The notes under the pieces were generated by a model. The model was not told where the DNA came from. It searched no databases and saw only the letters and a list, made by a program, of their open reading frames with translations. 64,000 nt of DNA from Terriglobia bacterium (GTDB lineage Bacteria > Acidobacteriota > Terriglobia > Acidiferrales > UBA7541), in NCBI GenBank assembly GCA_020073485.1, contig JAIQFB010000005.1, positions 62,001 through 126,000 of the forward strand. The letters are read 5' to 3'. Both the position numbers and the translations under genes were made by a program. Positions 17,142-26,900 of the stretch are shown piece by piece. Positions within the stretch are counted from its first letter, which is position 1, and every line of letters begins with the position of its first letter.

Positions 17142-17975
17142 TTAGTTTGCGGTGGCCGCCTTGGCAGACTGCGCCGCAGCCTTGGGCGAACTCAGGTAGC
17201 CCGAGATCTTGTTGTTGCTGACCTGGTTCACCACCAGTTCGGAAGCCTGGCGGGCTCCGCCGGAGTAGAAGTAGATCGGCTCGTTGATGGACCTGTTCTT
17301 CTCATCGTGACGAATGTCATCCACGGTGAGCGCCACCGTATATTGGTGCTTCTTGGCATTGACTCCGCGTAGTTCGATCACTGCCGAGCCGGCATGCTGC
17401 GTTTGGCCCTTGCCGGTCAGCGTGAACTCGAAGTAATCGCGTTCGCCCATGCGCTTGAGCTGCTCGAGTTCCTCGTGGTTCCGCGCGATCAGTTCGCCGT
17501 GCTCGCCGCGCAATTGTTGGATGCTGCCCTTGGTTGCGTCGAGGTCCGTCTTCACGCCGTTGACGTCCGTGCCCAGCGCCTTTACGTCATCGGTGCTGGC
17601 CTTGGTCGCTAGTGTGGTTTCCACCGCCGTGAGTTTCTTGGTGTAGTCGGCGCGGGTTTGTTTTACCTGCGTGCGCGCCGTGGCCAGCTGGTCCTGGGTC
17701 AGCTTCAGCTTGTCCGTAACCAGGTTCAGTTCGCCCTGCATTTGATTGTTGGTCTGCTCCGCCTGCGCGATGCGCTGCGTCAGCCCGTCTTCATTCTGCT
17801 GGAATGTCTTGTTTTGTGCGGCAAGCGCCTGCTGGGCGATATGCGCCTGGCTGCCGGCGTTCCACGCCATGCCCAGGCCTGCCAGTGAGAGCACCGCCAG
17901 CGCGACGACGGCCAGCCCCATCCACCGAGGTGCGCCTTCCGTAGTCGCCTGATAATTCTCTTGGTCGCCGATCAT
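17142..17975 (-). CDS. Membrane-anchored coiled-coil protein, paralogue of the gene at 58288
   Basis: Encodes 277 aa with a short cytoplasmic head, one transmembrane helix (about 19-38), a coiled coil of roughly 50-170 rich in Gln/Lys/Thr heptads, and a C-terminal globular domain of about 100 residues. The globular part contains GERDYFEFTL, ALTVDDIRHDEK, NEPIYFYS, LVVNQVSNNKISGYLSSPK. The same blocks occur in order in the 58288 protein, so this is a lineage-specific family. No known domain is recognised. The start is ATG 17975 with AAAGGAG seven bases upstream, and a strong terminator follows. Function is unknown; a periplasmic sensor or structural role is possible. Confidence 0.8.
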   Translation of the reverse strand: MIGDQENYQATTEGAPRWMGLAVVALAVLSLAGLGMAWNAGSQAHIAQQALAAQNKTFQQNEDGLTQRIAQAEQTNNQMQGELNLVTDKLKLTQDQLATARTQVKQTRADYTKKLTAVETTLATKASTDDVKALGTDVNGVKTDLDATKGSIQQLRGEHGELIARNHEELEQLKRMGERDYFEFTLTGKGQTQHAGSAVIELRGVNAKKHQYTVALTVDDIRHDEKNRSINEPIYFYSGGARQASELVVNQVSNNKISGYLSSPKAAAQSAKAATAN

Positions 17976-18265
17976 CGTAGTCTCCTTTGCAAATCCCTTG
18001 CCTGGTGGAGAAGTGCACGCGTCCGGCCAAATCCATCCTGCCTCTGACTAGCTACCGTATGCATATATAAACAAAGGAGTTAGTAGAATCTGATCGGACG
18101 GGGAACGAGAGCGGCAGGGCCGAGAAACGTGTAAGTTTTACGTCTTCATCGGCAATATGTATTGGGTAACTCATTGAATACAAAAGGTTTGATATTACGA
18201 CACATTTCTTCGCGGAGCCATAGACAAAAATGGGAATCCGGCAGGGTCTGATTTAGGCAGGCAGC

Positions 18266-18472
18266 TTAGGCGACGCGAGAGTTTCGCGCGTCGTGCGATG
18301 CGACTTCCCGGTCGAAATAGATCTCCAAGGTCAGCGCGGCAGCATCGAACACGGCGATGCAGTTCTTGCAAGAGCTAAGATGGCGTTGGACTTCGCTGGC
18401 GACCTCCGGGGCGAGGCGCCCTTCCAAATATTCGCAAATCAATCGGATTGTGGCCTTGCACGTCATGCTCAT
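18266..18472 (-). CDS. Stand-alone zf-HC2 (anti-sigma-type) zinc protein
   Basis: A 68-aa soluble protein with the HxxxCxxC zinc element QRHLSSCKNC, preceded by the helix typical of the zf-HC2/anti-sigma N-terminal domain (CEYLEGRLAPEVASEVQRHL). In ECF systems this zinc fold binds the sigma factor, often followed by a membrane helix, but none is present here and no sigma gene is adjacent. It may regulate a distant sigma factor or be an independent small regulator. The gaps on both sides (about 290 and 265 bp) are AT-richer and show no other gene. Confidence 0.7.
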   Translation of the reverse strand: MSMTCKATIRLICEYLEGRLAPEVASEVQRHLSSCKNCIAVFDAAALTLEIYFDREVASHDARNSRVA

Positions 18473-18737
18473 GGAGCCCCCCGTTTAGCTTGGGCCTCAT
18501 AGAATGTGCACGCCGTGAGCCAAAGTCACTCCAATCCCTAAAAATTTATATCTTACAGATAAATATAGCGTTAAAGGAATTTGATCAGGGCGTGAAACGG
18601 GCAGGGAACTCGACCTGGGCCGATAAAAATTTCATTCTGGGAATCATTCTTACAGCGGGAACCCGCAATTGTTTGCGGAATGGCGTCGCCAGAAAACAGG
18701 CCACAAATACGCATTCGATTGCACTTTCGAGATCCTC

Positions 18738-19595
18738 TTACCGGGTTACCGTCATGCTTCTCAGGACTGCAATTCGCTCCGATAGCGGCGGGTGCGTGCT
18801 GAACAGTCCGGAAAATACCTGCCCGGCGCTGAGCGGTGCGACGATGAACAGTGAAGCGGTGGCCGGAGAAACATCCATGGGGATTCGGCTGTTGTACGCT
18901 CCAAGCTTTTCCAGGGCGCTGATGAGTCCATTCGCATGCCCGACCATTCGCACTCCTGAGGCGTCGGCGGAAAATTCGCGCTGGCGGGAAATCCCCAACT
19001 GGATTAGCAGCGCGGCGATCGGCGCGACGATCAGCATGATCAGCGCGGCCAGCCCTCCCCCGCCCCGGTCGTCATCGCGGGAGCCGCCAAAGCCGCCAAA
19101 GATCATGGCCCAGCGCCCCATGGAGGCAATCCAGGTAATTGCGCCGGCCAGCGTGGCGGCAATCGACGTGATCAGGATGTCGTAGTTGCGAACGTGCGAC
19201 AACTCGTGCGCAATCACGCCTTCCAGTTCGTCGTCATTCATCAATTCCATCAACCCCGCAGTAACTGCGACCGATGCGTGCGCGGGATTTCGGCCGGTCG
19301 CAAACGCGTTAGGCGCCGCTTGCGGAATCGCATACAGCTTGGGCATCGGCAAATGAGCCTTCGCTGTAAGGCGCTCCATCACAGTGTACAGGCGCGGCAT
19401 CTGTTCCCGGGAAACCGGCTGCGCCCCGCTGGACATCAATGCAATCTTGTCGGAAAAGAAATACGCTCCGCCATTCATGACCACGGCCATGAGCAGGGCG
19501 AAGGTCATGCCGCGCTGTCCGGCAATGGCTTCTCCGCCGAGGACCAAAAGCAAGGTTAGCGCGGTCAAAAGGAATAATGTTTTTACGGCTCTCAT
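18738..19595 (-). CDS. htpX: Membrane zinc metalloprotease HtpX
   Basis: A 285-aa M48-family protease in the inner membrane that degrades damaged membrane proteins under stress. It has two N-terminal hydrophobic helices (about 7-28 and 32-50), the cytosolic zinc motif in VIAHELSHVRNYD near 130, another hydrophobic helix pair, and the third ligand region in RQREFSADASGVRM. ARNPAHASVAVTAGLMELM is the usual substrate-cleft strand. Length and layout match the family. It sits just downstream of the clpB/hsp20 group, separated by a repeat element. Confidence 0.93.
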   Translation of the reverse strand: MRAVKTLFLLTALTLLLVLGGEAIAGQRGMTFALLMAVVMNGGAYFFSDKIALMSSGAQPVSREQMPRLYTVMERLTAKAHLPMPKLYAIPQAAPNAFATGRNPAHASVAVTAGLMELMNDDELEGVIAHELSHVRNYDILITSIAATLAGAITWIASMGRWAMIFGGFGGSRDDDRGGGGLAALIMLIVAPIAALLIQLGISRQREFSADASGVRMVGHANGLISALEKLGAYNSRIPMDVSPATASLFIVAPLSAGQVFSGLFSTHPPLSERIAVLRSMTVTR

Positions 19596-19712
19596 AAGTC
19601 CACCTATAAATATATACGCAAAATCAGTCTAGAAGTTTCGGCCGTGTGCGTCAACTTGCGGCGTGTTCCTTCGCGCGGCCTGGTCGCAACAGGCTTCGGA
19701 AAAGAATCAAAG

Positions 19713-19806
19713 CGTTGTCATTCCGAGGCATGCCTTTTGCCGAGGAATCTCTCATTCCTCTTTAGACTAGATCCCGGGGAGATTCCTCGCTTCGCTCGGA
19801 ATGACA
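19713..19806. repeat. Palindromic intergenic repeat, family TCATTCCGAGG (copy 2)
   Basis: Runs from TTGTCATTCCGAGGCATGCC to GCTTCGCTCGGAATGACACT, giving terminal inverted repeats of about 11 bp (TCATTCCGAGC-like). The inner words GCCGAGGAATC, TTTAGACTAGATCC and GAGATTCCTCGC are shared with the copy at 2600-2712 in the opposite orientation. It fills much of the gap between htpX and clpB. Confidence 0.78.
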
Positions 19807-19825
19807 CTAAAATTGATAAGTGCCA

Positions 19826-22495
19826 TCACTTCCGCCGCTCGGATTTTCCCGCCGTCGCCACCGTTTCAGCCGCTTCTGCCACCGGCGCCTGCGCGGCTTT
19901 TCCCTCCACGCGGACGAACCGCATGGCGTCTTTTTCCGGATCGATGTTCACCCGCACCAGGTCTCCCGGCAACACGCTGCCGTCGAGGATGCGCATGGCC
20001 AGCGGATCCTGCACCAGCCGCTGCACGGTTCGCCGCAGCGGCCGCGCACCGTAGGCCGGATCGTATCCTTCGTGCACCAGCCGTTCCCGCGCCGCGGGCG
20101 TCAGTTCGATGCGCACGTTGCGTTCGGCGAGCAGTCGCATCACCTTGGCCAGCTCCAGGTCCACGATCTTGTTGAGCTGTTCCACCGCGAGCGGATTGAA
20201 CAGGACAATGTCGTCGATGCGGTTGATGAACTCCGGCCGGAACGCCTGCCGCAACGCTTCCATGGCTTCTTTCCGGGCGCGCTCGGGATCTTTCCCGGCC
20301 AGGTCAAACAACGCCGACGATCCCACGTTGGACGTCATCACCAGCACAGCGTTCCGGAAATCGACGGTGCGGCCCTTGCCGTCGGTCAGACGGCCGTCTT
20401 CGAGAATCTGCAGCAAAATGTTGAACACGTCCGGGTGCGCCTTTTCGATTTCGTCGAACAGGATCACCGAGTACGGATGCCGGCGGACCTGTTCGGTCAG
20501 CTGCCCGCCTTCTTCGTAGCCCACATATCCTGGAGGCGCTCCGATCATTCTGGAGACCGAGTGCTTCTCCATGTATTCGGACATGTCCAGGCGAACCATG
20601 GAGTGCTCGTCGTCGAACAAAAATTCCGCGAGAGCCCGGGCAAGCTCGGTTTTTCCCACGCCGGTGGGGCCCAGGAAAATGAACGAGCCAATGGGCCGGT
20701 TGGGGTCGGATAGCCCCGCGCGGTTGCGGCGTATCGAGTTGGCCACGCGTTCCAGGGCCGAGTCCTGGCCAATGACGCGCTGATTCAGGCGCGCTTCCAT
20801 GGTCACCAGCTTCTGCGCCTCGCCTTCGAGCAGACGCCCGACGGGAATTCCCGTCCACTTGGCCACCAGCTTGGCGATGTCTTCCTCGCCCACTTCTTCC
20901 TTGAGCATCCCGCCGTCTTTTTGCACTTCATGCAGATTCTTCTGTGCGGCAGCGAGTTCACGTTCCGCGGTCCCCAGCTTCCCGTAGCGGATTTCGGCGA
21001 CGCGTGCAAGGTCCCCGGTGCGTTCCAGGCGCTGTTCCTCGGCCTTAAGCTGTTCGATCTGCTCTTTCAATTTGCGGATTTTTCCGACGGCCTCTTTTTC
21101 GACTTGCCATTGCGCTTTTTTCGCGTTGGATTCCTCGCGCAGGCCGCCGAGTTCCACTTCAAGCTCCTTCAGGCGCTCTTTCGAGTGCGCGTCGGATTCG
21201 CGCAGCAACGCCTGGCGCTCGATTTCCAGGTGCAGGATGCGCCGCTCGATTTCGTCGATTTCCACGGGCAGCGAATCCAGCTGCATGCGCAGGCTCGCGG
21301 CGGACTCATCGATCAGGTCGATGGCCTTGTCCGGAAGAAACCGGTCGGTGATGTAGCGGTTCGAAAGCGTGGCCGCCGCAAGAATCGCGGCGTCCTGGAT
21401 GCGCACACCGTGGTGCAGTTCGTAGCGCTCCTTTAGTCCACGCAAGATCGCGATCGTGTCGGTCACCGAAGGCTCGGCAATCAGCACGGGCTGGAAACGG
21501 CGCTCGAGCGCCGGATCCTTCTCGATGTATTTGCGATATTCGTTCAGCGTGGTGGCGCCGATGGCCCGCAATTCGCCGCGTGCCAGTGCAGGCTTCAGCA
21601 TGTTGGAGGCGTCCATCGCCCCTTCGGCCGCGCCCGCTCCCACCAGGGTGTGCAATTCGTCGATGAACAGAATGATCTGTCCCTCGGATTCGGTGATTTC
21701 CTTCAGCACGGCTTTCAAGCGGTCTTCAAATTCGCCGCGGTACTTCGCGCCGGCCACCATGGCCGCAAGATCCAAGGCAACCACGCGCTTGGGACGCAGC
21801 ACCTCCGGCACATCTCCGGCAACGATGCGCTGCGCGAGGCCTTCGACGACGGCCGTCTTGCCGACGCCAGGTTCTCCGATCAGCACGGGATTATTTTTCG
21901 TGCGCCGCGCGAGAATCTGCATGACGCGGCGAATTTCGTCGTCGCGGCCGATGACGGGATCGAGTTTGCCGCGGCGCGCCAGTTCAATCAGGTCGCGGCC
22001 GTATTGTTCCAGCGCGCGGAACGTGGATTCGGGATTTTGCGACGTCACGCGGTGGCTCCCGCGCACACTCGTCAGCGCCTGTAGAATGGCTTCGCGCGAG
22101 GCGCCATGCTTGGCCAGAAGCTCGGCCGCCGGATCTTTTTGGATCGTGGCAATGGCCAGAAGAATATGCTCTGTCGAAACAAATTCATCCTTGAACGTTT
22201 CCGCTTCAACGAACGCGCCTTCCAGGACTTTGTTGGCTGCCGCGCTCAAATGCTGCTGCGCCGCGCCGGTCACTTTCGGGAAACGCCCCATCCGTTCTTC
22301 GATCTCGCTCGCCAGGGTTTCCGGGCGCACGCCCAGACGCGCCAGCAGCGGCGGCACGATCCCGTCGTGCTGCGCCACGAGCGCGCCCAATAGATGCAGC
22401 GGCTCAACCTGTTGCTGGTCGTGCCGCGCGGCAATATCCTGCGCCGATTGGAAGGCTTCCTGCGCCTTGAGGGTCAGTTTGTCGAAGCGGATCAT
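19826..22495 (-). CDS. clpB: Protein disaggregase chaperone ClpB
   Basis: An 889-aa Hsp100 AAA+ hexameric unfoldase that resolves aggregates together with DnaK and small heat-shock proteins. Domains in order: Clp-N repeats (1-150); nucleotide domain 1 with Walker A GEPGVGKT near 205 and [16 protein letters not shown]; the long middle coiled-coil insertion (about 400-530) that distinguishes ClpB from ClpA/C; nucleotide domain 2 with GPTGVGKT near 610, [16 protein letters not shown] and a sensor-2 region GARPLRR. The ATG start is clear. It lies 116 bp downstream of hsp20 on the same strand, probably in one transcript. Confidence 0.97.
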   Translation of the reverse strand: MIRFDKLTLKAQEAFQSAQDIAARHDQQQVEPLHLLGALVAQHDGIVPPLLARLGVRPETLASEIEERMGRFPKVTGAAQQHLSAAANKVLEGAFVEAETFKDEFVSTEHILLAIATIQKDPAAELLAKHGASREAILQALTSVRGSHRVTSQNPESTFRALEQYGRDLIELARRGKLDPVIGRDDEIRRVMQILARRTKNNPVLIGEPGVGKTAVVEGLAQRIVAGDVPEVLRPKRVVALDLAAMVAGAKYRGEFEDRLKAVLKEITESEGQIILFIDELHTLVGAGAAEGAMDASNMLKPALARGELRAIGATTLNEYRKYIEKDPALERRFQPVLIAEPSVTDTIAILRGLKERYELHHGVRIQDAAILAAATLSNRYITDRFLPDKAIDLIDESAASLRMQLDSLPVEIDEIERRILHLEIERQALLRESDAHSKERLKELEVELGGLREESNAKKAQWQVEKEAVGKIRKLKEQIEQLKAEEQRLERTGDLARVAEIRYGKLGTAERELAAAQKNLHEVQKDGGMLKEEVGEEDIAKLVAKWTGIPVGRLLEGEAQKLVTMEARLNQRVIGQDSALERVANSIRRNRAGLSDPNRPIGSFIFLGPTGVGKTELARALAEFLFDDEHSMVRLDMSEYMEKHSVSRMIGAPPGYVGYEEGGQLTEQVRRHPYSVILFDEIEKAHPDVFNILLQILEDGRLTDGKGRTVDFRNAVLVMTSNVGSSALFDLAGKDPERARKEAMEALRQAFRPEFINRIDDIVLFNPLAVEQLNKIVDLELAKVMRLLAERNVRIELTPAARERLVHEGYDPAYGARPLRRTVQRLVQDPLAMRILDGSVLPGDLVRVNIDPEKDAMRFVRVEGKAAQAPVAEAAETVATAGKSERRK

Positions 22496-22611
22496 ATTGT
22501 CTTTACCGTCCTTTTTCTAAGGGCTGTTGCTAAAACCAAGGGGCCGGCTTACCACCGGCCCCAGGGCAGATCACGCAGCATCCATTTCCACCAGCGGGCG
22601 AATATGGACGC

Positions 22612-23073
22612 TTACTTCACGTTCGATGCGGAGGTCACGTTCACCTTCACCTGGCGCGGCTTGGACTCTTCCCGCTTGGGAAGGTTCACGGTCAATACGC
22701 CGTTCTTGTACTCCGCGCGAATGGATTCCGGGCTCACGGTGTTCGGCAACGAAAAGCTGCGGCTGAAGGTGCCGTAGGTGCGTTCGATGCGCAGGTAGTT
22801 ATCCTCCGCCACCGACTTGTCAAACTTACGCTCCCCGCGGATGGTGAGCAAGTTGTTCTCGACGCGCACATCGATGTCCTTCTCATCCACATCCGGCAGA
22901 TCGGCCTTCACCACCAATTCGTTGGGTGTCTCGTAGATGTCGACCGACGGTGCCCAGGCCGTCAAAGCGGACTCATCCCCCTGGCTGCGCACGGTCTCGT
23001 TAAAAATGCGGTTTACCTGATCTTGCAGGGCGGAAAAACCGCGAAAAGGCTGGAGTCTGGTGATTGTGGTCAT
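22612..23073 (-). CDS. Small heat-shock protein (Hsp20/alpha-crystallin family)
   Basis: A 153-aa ATP-independent holdase. The alpha-crystallin domain spans about residues 45-140, with the strands PNELVVKADLPDVDEKDIDVRVENNLLTIRGER and the late ESIRAEYKNGVLTVNLPK, and the conserved A-x-x-x-n-G-V-L motif. The C-terminal tail ends VKVNVTSA. The start is ATG with AAGGGGGAA upstream. It is likely cotranscribed with clpB, a natural partner that extracts proteins from sHsp complexes. A promoter is visible upstream; no CIRCE element is seen. Confidence 0.94.
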   Translation of the reverse strand: MTTITRLQPFRGFSALQDQVNRIFNETVRSQGDESALTAWAPSVDIYETPNELVVKADLPDVDEKDIDVRVENNLLTIRGERKFDKSVAEDNYLRIERTYGTFSRSFSLPNTVSPESIRAEYKNGVLTVNLPKREESKPRQVKVNVTSASNVK

Positions 23074-23119
23074 GATTAAGGTTCCCCCTTCTTTTCGTTA
23101 ATTTTATTACTGCGTGCAA

Positions 23120-23148
23120 AGCATATAATATGCGTGTAATATAGTCAA
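23120..23148 (-). promoter_or_regulatory. Sigma-70-type promoter upstream of hsp20
   Basis: On the minus strand TTGACT (23148-23143) and TATGCT (23125-23120) are spaced by 17 bp, about 47 bases before the hsp20 start, in locally AT-rich DNA. No heat-shock inverted repeat was found next to it. Confidence 0.55.
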
Positions 23149-23277
23149 GTTATTTTTGCAGCTCCCGAATGAAAGGTGAATTCTTTATATCGCCTTATTA
23201 TAGTTAGGTTTAGGAGTTCATCCACCAGGCCTGTTGCGCGAATGCTCCCGGTTGATCTATAGTCTTGGTGCTCAATC

Positions 23278-24393
23278 ATGCGCCTATCAGATTTCGATTT
23301 TCACCTGCCCCCGGAACGGATCGCGCAGCGGCCTCTGGCCCAGCGTGACGCTTCCCGCATGCTGCTTTTGGACCGCGCAAGCCAGACCTGGGAAGATGCC
23401 TTGTTTTCAAGCTTTCCCGTTCGCCTGCGGGGGGACGAGTTGATCGTTGTGAACAACGCGCGCGTCATCCCAGCGCGTCTGTTTGGCCGCCGCCTGGGGG
23501 TTCGCGCGGAAAAGCCCGGAAAGAATCGCCGCGCGGCGCAGGAATTCCTGTCCTCCGAAATCGAAGTTCTGCTGACCAGGCAAATTTCCAGCGATGAATG
23601 GGAGGCCCTGGTCCGCCCGGGAAAAAAAATGCGCGTCGGTGAGCGCGTGGAATTCGGCGAGGGGGAACTTTTTGCCGAAGTATTGGACCGCGGAGAGTAC
23701 GGCCTGCGCCGGATCCGCCTCTCCGCTAAGGGAGATCTGAATCAGGCCATTGAGCGCCTGGGCCATATTCCGCTGCCTCCGTACATTGCGCGCGAAGACG
23801 ACTCGGCCGACCGCGAGCGCTACCAGACGATTTTCGCGGACCGCCCCGGAGCCGTGGCGGCGCCCACCGCCGGCCTGCATTTTTCGCCGGCGATTCTGGA
23901 AAAATTGCGGGATCGAAAAATCGAAGTGGCCACGATTACGCTGGACGTCGGCCTCGGAACGTTCCAGCCCATCCACGAGGAAGAGATCGAGCAACACAAA
24001 ATTCATTCCGAGCGCTACGAAATCTCGGAACAAGCGGCTGCGGCAATTTGTGGCGCGCGCCGCGCGGGCCGTCCCATCCTGGCCGTGGGAACTACGGTGG
24101 TGCGTGCCTTGGAAGACGCCGCGGCGAAATCGGCCTTGCACCACGGCGCAGACGTCGGCGCGTCAGCGCCACTGGTGGAAGCCGGCGCGGCGGAAGCCGA
24201 CATTTTTATCAAACCCGGCCACGCGTTTCGCGTGGTCAACCAACTCCTCACCAACTTCCATCTGCCGCAATCCACGCTGCTCGTGCTGGTCAGCGCCTTT
24301 GCCGGCCGCGAGCTGATTCTGCGCGCTTACCGCCACGCCGTGGAATCCGAGTACCGCTTTTACAGCTACGGCGATTGCATGTGGATCCGGTAG
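23278..24393 (+). CDS. queA: S-adenosylmethionine:tRNA ribosyltransferase-isomerase
   Basis: A 371-aa enzyme of queuosine biosynthesis that moves the ribosyl part of SAM onto preQ1-modified tRNA, giving epoxyqueuosine. It opens with MRLSDFDFHLPPERIAQRPLAQRDASRMLLLDR, and has VNNARVIPARLFG, the active-site region GHIPLPPYI and APTAGLHFS, VTLDVGLGTFQPI-like (here ITLDVGLGTFQP), AVGTTVVRALE, and the final HLPQSTLLVLVSAF. Length is slightly above the usual 340-350 because of a short insert near residue 80 (EKPGKNRRAAQEFL). It stands alone. Confidence 0.96.
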   Translation: MRLSDFDFHLPPERIAQRPLAQRDASRMLLLDRASQTWEDALFSSFPVRLRGDELIVVNNARVIPARLFGRRLGVRAEKPGKNRRAAQEFLSSEIEVLLTRQISSDEWEALVRPGKKMRVGERVEFGEGELFAEVLDRGEYGLRRIRLSAKGDLNQAIERLGHIPLPPYIAREDDSADRERYQTIFADRPGAVAAPTAGLHFSPAILEKLRDRKIEVATITLDVGLGTFQPIHEEEIEQHKIHSERYEISEQAAAAICGARRAGRPILAVGTTVVRALEDAAAKSALHHGADVGASAPLVEAGAAEADIFIKPGHAFRVVNQLLTNFHLPQSTLLVLVSAFAGRELILRAYRHAVESEYRFYSYGDCMWIR

Positions 24394-24585
24394 ATTTTTC
24401 GGGGGCTCGCCAGTTTCCAGGAATACACTTCATCAAGCGGGATCCATCGTTATTGGCTTGCGATTTTTCTGAGGAATGCGATCTGGCCGTTTAAACGAGG
24501 TGTTGGCCCCGGGCGCTTTGCGTGATACCCTCCGCAAATCAAGCCGCACCAGAAAGCATGAATCCCGCTCGAAAGGAGCCAACCA

Positions 24586-25497
24586 ATGGATCCGACGAGA
24601 CCCAAAATACCGGTCGAGGCCGTGGAACTCTACAACCTGTTCATTCACGGCGTGATCAGCCGCCGCGCGTTTTTGGACAACGTGCAGAAGTTCGCAGTCG
24701 GAGGCCTAGCAGCGTCCGCGATTATTGAGGCGCTGATGCCGAAGTACGCAGAGGCGCAGCAGGTCTCCAGGACCGACGAGCGCATCAAAGCCTCGTACGT
24801 GACCATTCCTTCGCCGCAAGGGAACGGAATGATCAAGGGATATTTCGTCCGGCCCTCCAGCGCCGACACGCGGGACGCGACGCCGGCGAAACTGCCCGGC
24901 ATTATCGTCGTCCACGAAAATCGCGGTCTGAATCCGCATATCGAGGATATCGCCCGGCGGCTCGCCCTGGTGAATTTCATGGCGTTTGCACCCGACGGGC
25001 TCACTTCGCTGGGCGGATTTCCTGGTGACGACTACACCGGCGGCCAGATGTTCGGCAAAGTCGACAGCAAGAAGATGACGGAAGATTTCGTGGCCGCCGC
25101 CAGGTGGCTGAAGGCGCGCCCGGATTGTACCGGCAAGATCGGCGCAACCGGTTTCTGTTACGGAGGAACGATCTCCAATACACTGGCCGTCCGCCTCGGA
25201 GCCGATATCTCGGCCGCAGTGCCTTACTATGGCGGCCCTCCGGCCGCGGAGGACATTCCGAAAATCAAGGCCGCGGTTCTGGCACATCACGGAGAGCTCG
25301 ACACGCGGCTTGCTTCGACGTGGCCGGCATACAACACGGCCCTGACGGCCGCAGGCGTTCCCCACGAAGGTTACATCTACCCCGGCGCGGTTCACGGATT
25401 CAATTGTGACGCGACGCCCGAACGCTACAACAAAACCGCGGCCGATCTGGCGTGGCAGCGCACGGTAGATTGGTTCAACAAATACACGCGTGCCTGA
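24586..25497 (+). CDS. Tat-exported dienelactone hydrolase-family protein
   Basis: A 303-aa alpha/beta hydrolase. An N-terminal extension carries a twin-arginine signal, ISRRAFLDNVQKF near residues 23-35, then a hydrophobic stretch and an AEA-type cleavage site near 57, so the enzyme is probably exported folded. The catalytic triad is visible: the nucleophile Cys in GATGFCYGG, the Asp region HHGELDTR, and the late His in GAVHGFNCD. A Cys nucleophile is the mark of dienelactone hydrolases, which open lactone rings in aromatic breakdown, but the substrate here is unknown. The ATG has AAAGGAG upstream. Confidence 0.88.
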   Translation: MDPTRPKIPVEAVELYNLFIHGVISRRAFLDNVQKFAVGGLAASAIIEALMPKYAEAQQVSRTDERIKASYVTIPSPQGNGMIKGYFVRPSSADTRDATPAKLPGIIVVHENRGLNPHIEDIARRLALVNFMAFAPDGLTSLGGFPGDDYTGGQMFGKVDSKKMTEDFVAAARWLKARPDCTGKIGATGFCYGGTISNTLAVRLGADISAAVPYYGGPPAAEDIPKIKAAVLAHHGELDTRLASTWPAYNTALTAAGVPHEGYIYPGAVHGFNCDATPERYNKTAADLAWQRTVDWFNKYTRA

Positions 25498-25789
25498 TTT
25501 CTTTCATACTTCACAAAAATAAGAAGCCGCCAACTTCACCGCGAGCAATCCGGGTGCGAGTTCTGATCTTACGCCGCGTCCGCGCATGACGAGGCCCCTC
25601 GTGTGTCCTCTGGCGATCCGGAAATTGCTTGCTGGAATTTGAAAATTGTCTTTGGGCTCCGCTCCCCAGGCAAATTCGTTGTGTTGCAGGCTGGGTGAGC
25701 GTACGATGCGCCAGTCACTGGTCCAAATCAGAGGTTCCAATTTGCGCAAGGCGCGAGACCGGCATTCGCATTTACGAAATGAGGGACCC

Positions 25790-26323
25790 ATGGCGTATTC
25801 ACAGAGCAACAAGTCGATGATTACTCGCTCAACATTCTTGGGATTCTTGTGCGCCTTCGTATTTCTGGGATGCAATTCCGCGCCGCAGCCGCCAGCGGCG
25901 GCGCCGGACACGCGGGCCGCCGATGAAGCGGCAGTCCGAAAAGCCGACGAGGATTGGTCGGCGGCCGCCAAGGCCAATCAAGTCGATGCATGGATCGCAT
26001 TTTATTCGGATGACGCCGTGGTCTTCCCACCCAATGATGCCATGGCATCGGGCAAAGACAGTATCCGTAAGGCCATTGGCGAGTTCCTGGCCATGCCCGG
26101 TCTTTCGGTCAGCTGGAAGACCACGAAGGTGGAAGCGGCGCGTTCGGGAGAGATGGCCTACTCCTATGGAGCGTATGAAATGACCGCGAAGGGTCCCAAG
26201 GGCAAACCCATGCAAGACCATGGGAAGTACGTGGAGATCTGGAAGAAGCAACCGGACGGCAGCTGGAAGTGCTCGGAAGATATCTGGAATTCGGATCTGC
26301 CCGCCACGCCGCCCGCGAAGTGA
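25790..26323 (+). CDS. Lipoprotein of the DUF4440 / SnoaL-like fold
   Basis: A 177-aa protein. The signal segment FLGFLCAFVFLGC ends in a lipobox with the lipid-anchor Cys followed by N-S, so it is a predicted lipoprotein. The mature part has the NTF2/SnoaL-like pattern: helix ADEAAVRKADEDWSAAAKANQVDAWIAFYSDDAVVFPP, then KDSIRKAIGEFLAM and the strands WKTTKVEAARSGEMAYSYGAYEMT and GKYVEIWKKQPDGSWKC. Members are often called ketosteroid-isomerase-like; activity is unknown. The start is ATG 25790 with GAGGGA before it; ATG 25817 is possible. The preceding 290 bp hold nothing recognisable. Confidence 0.82.
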   Translation: MAYSQSNKSMITRSTFLGFLCAFVFLGCNSAPQPPAAAPDTRAADEAAVRKADEDWSAAAKANQVDAWIAFYSDDAVVFPPNDAMASGKDSIRKAIGEFLAMPGLSVSWKTTKVEAARSGEMAYSYGAYEMTAKGPKGKPMQDHGKYVEIWKKQPDGSWKCSEDIWNSDLPATPPAK

Positions 26324-26417
26324 ATGACCGATTGGCAGCGAAGGCGGCTCGCCGGGACAACGATAGTGGCGCCCGCCCCGCGGCTATTTTCCTGGTCATG
26401 AAGCCAAGGAGGAACCC

Positions 26418-26732
26418 ATGAAGTGGTATCACTACATCGCTTACTTCTTCGGCGGCGCTTTCCTGGTGAATTCGGTTCCGCATTTCACGAACGGTGTCTC
26501 GGGCCGCCCGTTTCCCAGTCCCTTCGCCACGCCGCCGGGCCAGGGGCTTTCTCCCGCGTGGGTGAACGTTCTGTGGGGCCTTTTCAATTTGCTGATCGGG
26601 TATCTGCTCGTGTGCCGCGTGGGAGATTTCAGTCTGCGGAAAACACGCGACGTAGCCGTCGCCGGAATCGGCGCGCTGGCCATGGCCCTGATGCTGGCGC
26701 AGGCATTCGCGCGGGTCTACACAGGCCGGTAG
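26418..26732 (+). CDS. Small integral membrane protein, unknown
   Basis: A 104-aa protein with three likely membrane helices: IAYFFGGAFLVNSVPHF (about 7-23), VNVLWGLFNLLIGYLLV (about 48-65) and VAVAGIGALAMALMLAQAF (about 76-95). The polar loop after helix 1 contains NGVSGRPFPSPFATPPG. The ATG at 26418 is preceded by AAGGAGGAA, a strong ribosome-binding site. Similar short hydrophobic proteins occur in many soil bacteria without known function. It lies 94 bp downstream of the DUF4440 lipoprotein. Confidence 0.75.
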   Translation: MKWYHYIAYFFGGAFLVNSVPHFTNGVSGRPFPSPFATPPGQGLSPAWVNVLWGLFNLLIGYLLVCRVGDFSLRKTRDVAVAGIGALAMALMLAQAFARVYTGR

Positions 26733-26900
26733 CCTGAGCAAGTCGCAACTGTGGCCGTGTTGCAGGAAGTCCGTTTCTTGGAAAACGGGGCTTTCCCCCG
26801 GGCGCTGCATGCGCCACTCTTGTCGGATTCCGTGTGCCGGGCGATAGCCCCCGGTAGCAATTCTAATTGTGAGCGGAATTCCTTCTACGCGCTTCCATCA

